Assembly (NCBI RefSeq): GCF_024054535.1
Contig: NZ_JAMXLV010000019.1
Coordinates: 62,001 to 126,000 of the forward strand
DNA length: 64,000 nucleotides
Reading direction: 5' to 3'
Origin: Thermococcus alcaliphilus
GTDB taxonomy: Archaea > Methanobacteriota_B > Thermococci > Thermococcales > Thermococcaceae
The notes under the pieces were generated by a model. That model worked only from the letters and a program-made list of their open reading frames with translations, was not told where the DNA came from and made no database searches. The position numbers and the translations under genes were made by a program. Shown piece by piece: positions 26,188 through 34,800 of this stretch. Every line of letters starts with the position of its first letter. Positions within the stretch are counted from its first letter, which is position 1.

Positions 26188-26475
26188 ATGAAAACTTTCT
26201 TAAAAAGGGCCTTTTACTGGATCTCTATGCCTATTCGGGTTTTATGGGAATTCAACAAGGGATTTAGGCTTTATTATCTTAGAGGGCTGCAGTGGGAGGA
26301 AGAAGAACTTGAGAATATTTTTGCCCTTCTCATTCTGGGAAGCTATATTGGGCTTCCAAACCCTCCTGTGGATCTTAGCTATAGGCTTCTTCCTCACATG
26401 ATCAGGGAGATGTATGTTATGCAGGAGAAATCCCTTAATCCATTAACGATGAAAACGGGGTGGTTAAATGTTTGA
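26188..26475 (+). CDS. Small conserved protein A, paralogue of the next gene
   Basis: 95 residues. Unrecognised family. The first 40 residues are basic and aromatic (RAFYWISMPIRVLWEFNKG), then EEEELENIFALLILGSYIGL, NPPVDLS and RLLPHMIREMYVMQ. The segment ALLILGSYIGLP is hydrophobic but short for a full membrane helix. It shares the ELEN-FAL, GS-G-P-PP, L, RL-PHM-RE-YVMQ pattern with the next gene. GAGGTGAT precedes the ATG at 26188. Its end overlaps the next gene by 8 bp, and the pair leads into an ArsA/Get3-like ATPase gene, so all are probably one operon. A client, receptor or chaperone of the ATPase is conceivable but unproven. Confidence 0.8.
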   Translation: MKTFLKRAFYWISMPIRVLWEFNKGFRLYYLRGLQWEEEELENIFALLILGSYIGLPNPPVDLSYRLLPHMIREMYVMQEKSLNPLTMKTGWLNV

Positions 26476-26737
26476 AAATCTAAAGGCATTTTTTAGGGGA
26501 TTTTTTAGTGCATTTAAGGCACGCTCTACAGAATATCTTGAGTTTGAGGAAAGGGAGCTTGAAAATGTGTTTGCACTTGTGCTCATGGGATCGTTTGTAG
26601 GCATCCCTTCCCCGCCGACGACACTTGTCATGAGGTTAATGCCCCATATGGTGAGGGAAATCTACGTAATGCAGAGAAGAGCGGGAGAAATGGACGATAT
26701 ATTTGGTGAAATCGCTGCAATGTTTGAAATAACGTGA
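26468..26737 (+). CDS. Small conserved protein B, paralogue of the preceding gene
   Basis: 89 residues. An amphipathic, Phe-rich N-terminus (MFENLKAFFRGFFSAFKA) precedes the shared core EERELENVFALVLMGSFVGI, PSPPTTL, RLMPHMVREIYVMQ. The C-terminal tail MDDIFGEIAAMFEIT is acidic and absent from protein A. It starts inside the end of protein A and stops ten bases before the ATPase gene, so translation of the three is probably coupled. The two proteins may form a heterodimer, since adjacent diverged paralogues often do. No function is known to me. Confidence 0.8.
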   Translation: MFENLKAFFRGFFSAFKARSTEYLEFEERELENVFALVLMGSFVGIPSPPTTLVMRLMPHMVREIYVMQRRAGEMDDIFGEIAAMFEIT

Positions 26738-26747
26738 GGTGATAACG

Positions 26748-27740
26748 ATGAGAGACTATTTGATTCCAAAAGAAGGATTCAGGGTCTTATTCTTCATTGG
26801 AAAGGGAGGGGTTGGAAAAACAACCAGCTCAGCTGCAGTATCGCTTGCCCTTGCAAAAAAAGGATACAAAACTCTGATAGTCTCAATAGACCCGGCCCAC
26901 AACTTGGGTGATGTGTTTGAGGTAAAGCTAAACGACAAGCCGAAGGAAATAGCTGAGAACCTTTATGCAATGGAACTCGACATGGAAAAGCTCATTAAAG
27001 CCTATTTAAAGCATCTTGAGGAGAATTTAAAGCATATGTATAGGTATCTTACCGTCATAAACCTTGAGAAGTATTTTGAGGTGCTCAGTTTTTCTCCGGG
27101 TATAGAAGAATACGCTACCCTTGAGGCTATCAGAGAGATACTGCAAAAAGGGAATGAATGGGATGTCATAGTATTTGATACACCTCCAACTGGATTAACT
27201 TTGAGGGTGTTAGCCCTTCCTGAAATTGCTCTCATCTGGACAGAGAAGCTCATAGAGATAAGAAAAAAGATTTTAGAAAAGAGGAGGGCAATTGAGAACA
27301 TACAGGGAGAGAGGAAGTTCGTGATTGAAGGTGAAGAGTATAAGCTTCCAAGTAGGGAGGAAGAAGATCCCGTGATGAAGGAGCTTAAGCAATATAAAGC
27401 TGAGATAAGTTTTGTTCGAAATGTTGTTACAAATCCAAAAAAGACCAGTGTTATAGCGGTGATGAATCCCGAAATGCTACCGTTGTATGAGACGGAGAGG
27501 GCTTACGAGGCTTTAAGAAAGTTCAAAATTCCCTTTAATCTGGTTGTTGTCAACAAAGTCATTGAGCTTGAGGAAGAAGTTCCAAGGATAAGGGTGAAGA
27601 TGGAGGCTCAAAGAAAAGTGCTTGGAGAAATAGGAGAAAAATTCAGGGGAATAGATATCGTTACAGTACCCATGTTTGAAGAAGAGCCGAGAGGGTTAAA
27701 CTGGCTTGAGAAAGTTGGAGGGTTAATAGTTGGAGATTGA
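26748..27740 (+). CDS. ArsA/Get3-family ATPase
   Basis: 330 residues, a single-domain deviant Walker ATPase of the ArsA/Get3 group. P-loop IGKGGVGKTT at 17-26 with the signature Lys; SIDPAHNLGDVF is switch I; FDTPPTGLTLRVL is switch II, close to DTAPTGHTLR of Get3. The CxxC zinc pair that holds eukaryotic Get3 dimers is missing; no Cys is visible. In eukaryotes Get3 delivers tail-anchored proteins; bacterial ArsA drives arsenite efflux, but no arsB is near. The ATG at 26748 follows GAGGTGAT. Neighbours are two paralogous small proteins upstream and a MIP18-like protein plus a membrane-anchored protein downstream. Confidence 0.92.
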   Translation: MRDYLIPKEGFRVLFFIGKGGVGKTTSSAAVSLALAKKGYKTLIVSIDPAHNLGDVFEVKLNDKPKEIAENLYAMELDMEKLIKAYLKHLEENLKHMYRYLTVINLEKYFEVLSFSPGIEEYATLEAIREILQKGNEWDVIVFDTPPTGLTLRVLALPEIALIWTEKLIEIRKKILEKRRAIENIQGERKFVIEGEEYKLPSREEEDPVMKELKQYKAEISFVRNVVTNPKKTSVIAVMNPEMLPLYETERAYEALRKFKIPFNLVVVNKVIELEEEVPRIRVKMEAQRKVLGEIGEKFRGIDIVTVPMFEEEPRGLNWLEKVGGLIVGD

Positions 27741-28020
27741 GGAAATTTATGAGGAGCTCAGGAAGGTGAAGGAACCTATAAGCGGGGAGGATATAGTTAG
27801 TCTGGGAATTGTGAGTCTGATAAGGAAAGAAGACAACAAAATAATAATCTTCCTTGGATTGGCGAGAAGAACACCTAGGCATCCGTTTGAGATGGCGGTT
27901 AATTGGGCAGTTCATGCAAGGATAGTTAAGGATATAGTAAAGGTTTTAGAGGGAAAAGTAAACTTTGAGATAATCGATGACATGACGTTTCAAAGGTATT
28001 ACCCAATAGAGGAGGTTTAA
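27730..28020 (+). CDS. MIP18/DUF59-like small protein
   Basis: 96 residues, cytosolic. EEIYEELRKVKEPISGEDIV then SLGIVSLIRKEDNKIIIFLG resembles the DUF59/MIP18 (FSCA) fold, where LxxVxDPExxxDIVxLGLV is usual; the DPE is EPI here and the reactive Cys is missing. FSCA proteins assist iron-sulfur assembly and are often paired with P-loop carriers of the Mrp/ApbC class, related to the ATPase gene just upstream. The start is a TTG at 27730 with GGAGGG seven bases upstream, inside the ATPase gene (11 bp overlap). The MIP18 likeness is by eye; the role is inference. Confidence 0.78.
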   Translation: MEIEEIYEELRKVKEPISGEDIVSLGIVSLIRKEDNKIIIFLGLARRTPRHPFEMAVNWAVHARIVKDIVKVLEGKVNFEIIDDMTFQRYYPIEEV

Positions 28021-28022
28021 TC

Positions 28023-28679
28023 ATGAAGGTTACACCGGAATTGTTGCTTTTGATAATGGCATTGGGTGCCATCGCCACTTTGCAGTTTTACAAGGGAAGG
28101 AAGCTCAATTTGACTATAATGGACTACTACCTAAGAACTATAGAGAGAGTTGTAAAGCCCAAGGACAAGGACTACGTGTGGATAGGTGGATACGTTGGAT
28201 TCAGGGCGTTTTATAAAGTAAATGAAGGCAATATTGACAAGTTTGAATACACATTAACCCTTTTGCCAAGGCAGAGCATTTTATATTTCCCTATCTCGAA
28301 GCTGATAAACAGACATGACAAGATATACTTTGTGGTAAAGCCCTATGCAGCAATCAGGCGTGAGGCTCATTTAATACAAAAAGGCTACTATCGCTTTAAG
28401 CCGAAGATTGAGGATGAAGAACTTTTGCAGAGGGAAATAGTAGAGGTAAATGGAAAGCAGTATGAAGCTCTTTTTGAAAAGAGACGAGACGTTGAAATGC
28501 TGAAGGAATTTCTCCAAGGATTTTCAAAAGTCGAAAACGTTAAGCACATTTCACTGACTCCAAAGACAAACGTACTTTATGTTTTCATGAAGCCAGAGAT
28601 AGAGACAATAGAGCAGGATGTAAGGCACATAGTGCGGTTTGTTAACGAAAGCATAAAAGAAAACCCCTTTGAGCGGTAG
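28023..28679 (+). CDS. Membrane-anchored protein of unknown function
   Basis: 218 residues. One N-terminal hydrophobic helix at 5-22 (PELLLLIMALGAIATLQF) followed by a basic stretch KGRKLN suggests an anchor with the rest in the cytoplasm. The soluble part alternates strands and helices (DYVWIGGYVGFRAFYKVNEG, KIYFVVKPYAAIRREAHLIQ, VEMLKEFLQGFSKVENVKHI) and has no motif I recognise. It lies two bases after the MIP18-like gene, with AGGAGG just before its ATG, so it is the last gene of the ArsA/Get3 group. It could be the membrane receptor of the ATPase; that is speculation from position. Confidence 0.78.
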   Translation: MKVTPELLLLIMALGAIATLQFYKGRKLNLTIMDYYLRTIERVVKPKDKDYVWIGGYVGFRAFYKVNEGNIDKFEYTLTLLPRQSILYFPISKLINRHDKIYFVVKPYAAIRREAHLIQKGYYRFKPKIEDEELLQREIVEVNGKQYEALFEKRRDVEMLKEFLQGFSKVENVKHISLTPKTNVLYVFMKPEIETIEQDVRHIVRFVNESIKENPFER

Positions 28680-28716
28680 GGAAAATCTAATAAATCCCTC
28701 TTCTAAATTTTTCTCC

Positions 28717-29649
28717 ATGATAGAGAGACTTTTCAGCCTTGGATATTCAAAGGAGTTTGCGGAGAGATATTTTGAATTATGGGGTGAGAGGGCTTTAAAA
28801 ATAGCTGAAGCCATGGAAAAACCCCTGCCTAGATGTTTTAGAGTCAATACCCTTCGTATTGAGGTTCCGAGACTTACCAAAATGCTGAACAAGAAGGGTT
28901 TTCAATTTAAGCGTGTTCCCTGGGCAAAAGAAGGCTTCTGCCTAACAAGGGAGCCTTTTTCCATAACTTCTACTCCGGAATATCTTGGTGGTCTGCTTTA
29001 TATCCAAGAGGCGTCTTCTATGTATCCTCCAATAGCCTTAGACCCAAAACCGGGAGAAGTTGTTGCGGATATGGCAGCTGCTCCGGGTGGTAAAACCTCC
29101 TACCTCGCCCAGCTCATGAAAAATGAAGGAATTATATATGCATTCGATGTTGGAGAGGAGAGGCTCAAGGAAACAAGGCTAAATCTCTCTCGGCTTGGAG
29201 TTACAAACACAATTCTCTTCCACAAAAGCTCCCTTTATATGGGAGAATTGGGAATTAAGTTTGATAAAATTCTCCTTGATGCTCCCTGCACGGGTTCAGG
29301 AACAATTCACAAAAATCCAGAGAGAAAGGCGAACAGAACGCTAGAAGATGTAAAATTCTGTCAGAATCTCCAAATGCAAATGGTAAGAGTTGCTTTGGAG
29401 AATCTCAAGGAAGGGGGCATTTTGGTTTATTCCACCTGTTCTTTAGAGCCGGAAGAGAATGAATTTGTTATTCAGTGGGCTCTGGACAACTTTGACATTG
29501 AGCTTCTCCCTCTTAGACATGGCGAACCTGCCTTAACGGCACCATTTGGGATAGAGCTTAGTGAGGAGCTCAGCAAGGCGAGAAGGTTCTATCCAGATAG
29601 GCATAATACAAGTGGATTTTTCGTTGCAAAAATAAGGAAGAAAAGCTAA
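28717..29649 (+). CDS. RNA m5C methyltransferase, NOL1/NOP2/sun (RsmB) family
   Basis: 310 residues, SAM-dependent methylation of cytosine C5 in tRNA or rRNA. N-terminal RNA-binding segment PLPRCFRVNTLRIEVPRLTK. SAM motif VVADMAAAPGGKTSYLAQLM, motif IV LLDAPCTGSGTIHKNP and motif VI LVYSTCSLEPEENE with the catalytic and release Cys. I chose the ATG at 28717: no ribosome site precedes it, but TCTAATAAAT about 27 bases upstream could be a TATA box giving a leaderless mRNA; a TTG at 28669 inside the previous gene is possible. Which RNA and position it modifies is not readable here. Confidence 0.92.
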   Translation: MIERLFSLGYSKEFAERYFELWGERALKIAEAMEKPLPRCFRVNTLRIEVPRLTKMLNKKGFQFKRVPWAKEGFCLTREPFSITSTPEYLGGLLYIQEASSMYPPIALDPKPGEVVADMAAAPGGKTSYLAQLMKNEGIIYAFDVGEERLKETRLNLSRLGVTNTILFHKSSLYMGELGIKFDKILLDAPCTGSGTIHKNPERKANRTLEDVKFCQNLQMQMVRVALENLKEGGILVYSTCSLEPEENEFVIQWALDNFDIELLPLRHGEPALTAPFGIELSEELSKARRFYPDRHNTSGFFVAKIRKKS

Positions 29650-29651
29650 AA

Positions 29652-30644
29652 TTATTCATTGGGGTTTTTCCCTTCTAAGAGTCTATCTTCAATCTCGTGC
29701 AGTCTTTTCTTCGTATCCTCGCTTAACAGGCTTTCGAGCTCTTCTCTTGCTGCCTTCGCGAGTTCAAATTTAGATGCGTACTCCTTGGACACTTCTACCC
29801 ATGGAATTTTCTTTTCCTCGACAAATACATCTATATCTGCAAATCTCTGATAGTCTCTGTACTCTAATCCTTTGAGAAGGAACTTTATTCTAAGGGGGTC
29901 TTCCCACGTTATTAGCTTTATTTTGTAAACCTTGATCCTCATGAATGGTCTTGGGTAATCCCAGTCCCACCCTTCACTTACGACATAGCCGAGATCGAGA
30001 TCTTCAAGAACTAGAAGTACCCTTTCTATGTTCTCTTCGTATCTCTTTTCGGTGTCATAGATTCTTATAGTGATCTCTTTCCAACCTTCCGGGAGCAGTT
30101 TAAAGAGTATAATTGGCAAGTCAGTTCTTAAGGTTCTGTAGACTTCTATGAAATTTTTTCTGATCAAAAACGCTTCTTTTATATCTCTTATGCTCAAAGG
30201 CTCGCTTAATTTCTTGTCCGTCACCAAGAGAAGGGTGTCTCTCTCTTCGCCCTCGTTAATACCCCTGGCGAAGCTTGTCTCTATCCCTCCATATCTTTTG
30301 GGAATTATTTCGGAAGTTTTTTCAGCTTCTTTTGGCACTCTCAGAAGAATTATCTGGGGCCCAAGGTTTGCTCTGTCAAAAGGGGCTTTTGCATTTAGAA
30401 GTTCCTTTAAAACGCTGTCACTCCGCATTTTGACCAAAAAAGCTCCCCTTTTTAGATTTAATACTGTCTTCCATTCTTCTGCAGGGGTTACAAAGATTAT
30501 TGTATCAAGTTCTCCACTTTGATTCCATGCCTCGTCAACTGAGAGTTCTTCTACTCCAAAAAGATTTTTTAGGAAACTTTCGCCACCTTCAACATCTGAT
30601 GTCCTCAAAAAGAGCATTGAAGGACCAAAACGCATTAATCTCAT
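29652..30644 (-). CDS. Conserved hypothetical protein coupled to the metallophosphoesterase-like gene
   Basis: 330 residues, no membrane segment. Unrecognised. The first 190 residues alternate strand and helix (GPSMLFLRTSDVEGGESFLK, TIIFVTPAEEWKTVLNLKRG, NLGPQIILLRVPKEAEKTSE). The middle (WKEITIRIYDTEKRYEENIE, VLLVLEDLDLGYVVSEGWDW) is beta-rich, and the last 50 residues are a charged helix (KAAREELESLLSEDTKKRL). The ATG at 30644 shares one base with the stop of the upstream phosphoesterase-like gene (TGATG), and GAGGGG lies seven bases before it. Translational coupling suggests the two proteins act together. Confidence 0.82.
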   Translation of the reverse strand: MRLMRFGPSMLFLRTSDVEGGESFLKNLFGVEELSVDEAWNQSGELDTIIFVTPAEEWKTVLNLKRGAFLVKMRSDSVLKELLNAKAPFDRANLGPQIILLRVPKEAEKTSEIIPKRYGGIETSFARGINEGEERDTLLLVTDKKLSEPLSIRDIKEAFLIRKNFIEVYRTLRTDLPIILFKLLPEGWKEITIRIYDTEKRYEENIERVLLVLEDLDLGYVVSEGWDWDYPRPFMRIKVYKIKLITWEDPLRIKFLLKGLEYRDYQRFADIDVFVEEKKIPWVEVSKEYASKFELAKAAREELESLLSEDTKKRLHEIEDRLLEGKNPNE

Positions 30645-31234
30645 CACAATCCCCTCATTAACTTATATCCCCTTTCAAAATTTGTCCCATCGGGATATTT
30701 GACCCTAACAACTTTCTTACTCCCCAAAAGGATGAAGTTCACATTTAAAAGTCCATTCAATCCATGCTTGATATTCCTGAAGTTATGTCCGTAGAGAATG
30801 AAATCAACATCTTTGGGAGGATTTAGCTGACTGAGATCATGTGCTAAGGCAAGCTTTACTTCATCTACCTTAACGACCTCTCCGGGCTTTACTATTCGAG
30901 CTTTTCTGACGAGTTTTTTGAGTACTTCCTCACTATCCTCATTTCCCGGAACAATGTATACCTCAGCTCCGGAATTCTCAAGTATATCTAATAGCTCTTT
31001 TACCCTTTCTGCATACCTTTCCTTTAATTCGGGCTTTCTTTCAAGTTTTATGTTGTCCACAAGGTCTCCAGTATGAACAATATACTCCGGTCTGCTTTTT
31101 TCTATTAGGTTTAAGATGAAAGGATATATATTGTCCGGAGTGTCGCTTATGTGCATTATCTTGGCCTCTTTACTCTCCAGTAATTCTTTTGGAAGCCCTC
31201 TTCTTCTTAAAAAGCTGGGTAAGTTTAACCTCAT
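30644..31234 (-). CDS. Degenerate metallophosphoesterase-like protein
   Basis: 196 residues, overall plan of the YfcE/MJ0936 phosphodiesterases. IMHISDTPDNIYPFIL stands where DxH is normal, giving DTP (P33 for His). YIVHTGDLVDN keeps GD. VYIVPGNEDSEE replaces GNHD by GNED. ALAHDLSQ stands for the GHxHG-type strand and ILYGHNFRN keeps GH. Two His ligands are thus missing, so metal binding is altered and catalysis doubtful. The ATG at 31234 has no ribosome site but a TATA box about 27 bases upstream, so the mRNA is probably leaderless. Coupled to the unknown gene downstream. Confidence 0.82.
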   Translation of the reverse strand: MRLNLPSFLRRRGLPKELLESKEAKIMHISDTPDNIYPFILNLIEKSRPEYIVHTGDLVDNIKLERKPELKERYAERVKELLDILENSGAEVYIVPGNEDSEEVLKKLVRKARIVKPGEVVKVDEVKLALAHDLSQLNPPKDVDFILYGHNFRNIKHGLNGLLNVNFILLGSKKVVRVKYPDGTNFERGYKLMRGL

Positions 31235-31256
31235 CACAATAATTCCAGAACAACAT

Positions 31257-31266
31257 TTTATATACC
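31257..31266. promoter_or_regulatory. Shared TATA element for divergent genes
   Basis: TTTATATACC reads as TTTATATA on the plus strand and TATATAAA on the minus strand. Its distance suits both a leaderless start at 31234 (minus) and a start of transcription near 31288 for the dehydrogenase at 31297 (plus). Confidence 0.5.
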
Positions 31267-31296
31267 TTTGGTTCTACTTCTAAGGAGGTGGAGTGT

Positions 31297-33025
<1,729 letters not shown>

Positions 33026-33095
33026 AATCTTCTTCAAAAATTTTTTAAATGCTTAAAATAAACCACATCAAGAACGTTTGTGGGAGGTAGGGAAG

Positions 33096-33512
33096 ATGGG
33101 AGACAAAACCAAAGTTCAGGTTAGTAAGCTCAAACCCGGAAGATACATCCTTATTGATGACGAGCCGTGCAAAATAGCTAACATTGCGGTTTCATCCCCA
33201 GGAAAGCACGGTTCAGCAAAGGCAAGAATTGAGGCTGTTGGAATATTTGACGGCAAGGTTAGGAGTATTGTGAAGCCAACAAGCGCTGAAGTTGATGTCC
33301 CAATTATCGACAAGAGAACGGGTCAGATAATAGCCCTCACACCAGACACAGTCCAACTTATGGACATGGAGACATACGAAATCTTTGATGTCCCGATAGC
33401 AACGGGCGTTGATGACGAAATCAAGGATAAGCTCAGAGAGGGCATTAACGTTGAATACTGGGAGACCCTTGGCAGAATAAAGATAATGAAGCTCAAAGGG
33501 GAAGGCGAGTGA
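33096..33512 (+). CDS. eif5A: Translation factor aIF5A
   Basis: 138 residues; stimulates peptide-bond formation at stalling sequences. The N-terminal SH3-like barrel carries the hypusination (or deoxyhypusination) Lys at K37 in [10 protein letters not shown]; the C-terminal OB domain starts near [14 protein letters not shown]. The ATG at 33096 follows GGGAGGTAGGGA; the longer frame from 33078 lacks a signal. TTTTTTAAATGC at about 33040 is its TATA box. Confidence 0.97.
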   Translation: MGDKTKVQVSKLKPGRYILIDDEPCKIANIAVSSPGKHGSAKARIEAVGIFDGKVRSIVKPTSAEVDVPIIDKRTGQIIALTPDTVQLMDMETYEIFDVPIATGVDDEIKDKLREGINVEYWETLGRIKIMKLKGEGE

Positions 33513-33520
33513 CTCTTTTC

Positions 33521-33745
33521 TTAAATTTTTATGGGATTCCTAGGGCTTCCAACAACTTTACTTGCAGTTTTAATTCCTCGCTCTATTGCTTCTTTTAAAG
33601 AATCTCTTTGGGAGATGCCTGCCATTATTGTTCCGAAGAGTGAGTCTCCAGCACCCGTGAGTTCTACAACTCTCGTTTTTCGGCGGGTACTGAGATGATG
33701 TTTTCTTTTTCATCAAGTGCAATTACTTTTCCTTTCCGAAAGCTT
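33521..33745 (-). pseudogene. PfkB-family sugar kinase remnant (C-terminal part, frameshifted)
   Basis: Two reading frames on the minus strand together give the end of a ribokinase/PfkB protein: GKVIALDEKENIISVPAEK upstream, then VELTGAGDSLFGTIMAGIS in another frame, with DSLKEAIERGIKTASKVVGS to a TAA at 33523. TGAGDS is the PfkB anion hole and catalytic Asp. The frame is broken near 33680, and the N-terminal two thirds are missing, so the gene is dead. Confidence 0.75.
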
Positions 33746-33763
33746 CGCCCTTCAGGCCGGGGA

Positions 33764-33883
33764 GGGGTCAGTCTAAAAGAAGTCATTGTGAAGAGTGACG
33801 AGGGCAAGGAGGTCATTAAGCTTAGCATAGCTGGCAAAGAAGTTTCTCTAAGACCCAATGAGAAAATTGTCGTTCCTCTTTAG
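33764..33883 (+). pseudogene. 3' remnant of an unidentified gene
   Basis: About 38 codons (SLKEVIVKSDEGKEVIKLSI then AGKEVSLRPNEKIVVPL, stop) have the codon pattern and strand periodicity of real coding sequence, but no start or upstream part. It abuts the PfkB remnant on the other strand. The C-rich/G-rich stretch AGGCCGGGGAGGGG at about 33752-33765 marks the join. It resembles the last beta strands of a larger enzyme that I cannot name. Together with the PfkB remnant it fills the 426-base gap between aIF5A and speB. Confidence 0.5.
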
Positions 33884-33941
33884 CTTTTAATCTTGCAAAA
33901 CTTTTTAACCCCTATTCTAAACCCTCTCCGGGTGAAGGATG

Positions 33942-34799
33942 ATGGAACTCCTCTATACTTATGAGACGCTAAAGCTTGAGTTCCCAATGAGCGATGTTGA
34001 GGAGGCTGACTTTGTAATCCTCGGCATTCCCTTTGACGGAACAACCTCCTACAAACCTGGAACAAGGTTCGGGCCTACGTTAATAAGACAAGCCACGCTT
34101 AATTTGGAGAGCTATATTTTAGATTACGATATTGACCTTGCAGAGGTAAAGATAGCTGACGTTGGCGATTTAGCAATCGTCGCAGGTAATCCGCTTGAAA
34201 CAATAAAAAGAGGCATTGAGACAATAGAAGAAATCAAAAAAATAAACCCTAAGGCAGTGCCTATAGTCTTGGGTGGTGAACACTCAATGACTTTTGCCCC
34301 AGTGAAGGCATTGAAGCCGAAAAGCTACGTGGTATTCGATGCCCACCTTGATTTAAGAGAGAGCTATGAAGATAACCCCTGGAATCACGCATGTGTCGCC
34401 AGAAGGATTTCAGAATTGGGGGTTAAGGTTGCCGAGTTTGGAATAAGAAGTGGCACAAAAGAAGAGGTAGAATATGCCAAAAAGGCTGGCATACCTTGGG
34501 TTCATGCAAGGGAGTACAATCTTGAAAAGTTCATAGAGGTCGTAAAAGACCTCCCAGAGCCGGTGTATGTATCTGTGGACATAGATGTCTTTGATCTTTC
34601 AATGGTTCCTTCAACTGGGACTCCAGAAGCTGGTGGATTAAGGTTTTGGGAGGTTTTAGAGGCGCTGGAATGGTTGGTGAAGAACAAAGAGGTCATTGGT
34701 TTTGATATAATGGAAGTGGCGGGAATGGAGCTTGGAGATATTACAGCCTTAACTGCCGCAAAACTCCTCTTTTACATGATTGGAATGCTTTCAAAATGA
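33942..34799 (+). CDS. speB: Agmatinase/arginase-family ureohydrolase
   Basis: 285 residues, binuclear Mn hydrolase; in Thermococcales the role is agmatine (or aminopropylagmatine) to putrescine (or spermidine) plus urea. Metal motifs: VLGGEHSMT, FDAHLDLRES and VSVDIDVFDLSMVPSTGTPE with AGGL. WNHACVARR is the substrate loop. ATGs at 33939 and 33942 are both possible; GGTGA is six bases before the second. CTTTTTAACC near 33901 is the TATA box. Convergent with the ClC gene, one base apart. Confidence 0.92.
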   Translation: MELLYTYETLKLEFPMSDVEEADFVILGIPFDGTTSYKPGTRFGPTLIRQATLNLESYILDYDIDLAEVKIADVGDLAIVAGNPLETIKRGIETIEEIKKINPKAVPIVLGGEHSMTFAPVKALKPKSYVVFDAHLDLRESYEDNPWNHACVARRISELGVKVAEFGIRSGTKEEVEYAKKAGIPWVHAREYNLEKFIEVVKDLPEPVYVSVDIDVFDLSMVPSTGTPEAGGLRFWEVLEALEWLVKNKEVIGFDIMEVAGMELGDITALTAAKLLFYMIGMLSK

Positions 34800-34800
34800 T

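Noticed and set aside
26748-27740. Arsenite-resistance function for the ArsA-like ATPase
   Set aside because: No ArsB, ArsR or ArsC gene nearby, and the single ATPase domain with Get3-like switch II fits a targeting-type protein better.
33695-33883. 62-codon plus-strand frame as an intact small gene
   Set aside because: Its first half is antisense to the PfkB remnant; only the last 38 codons look coding, so I call it a remnant.
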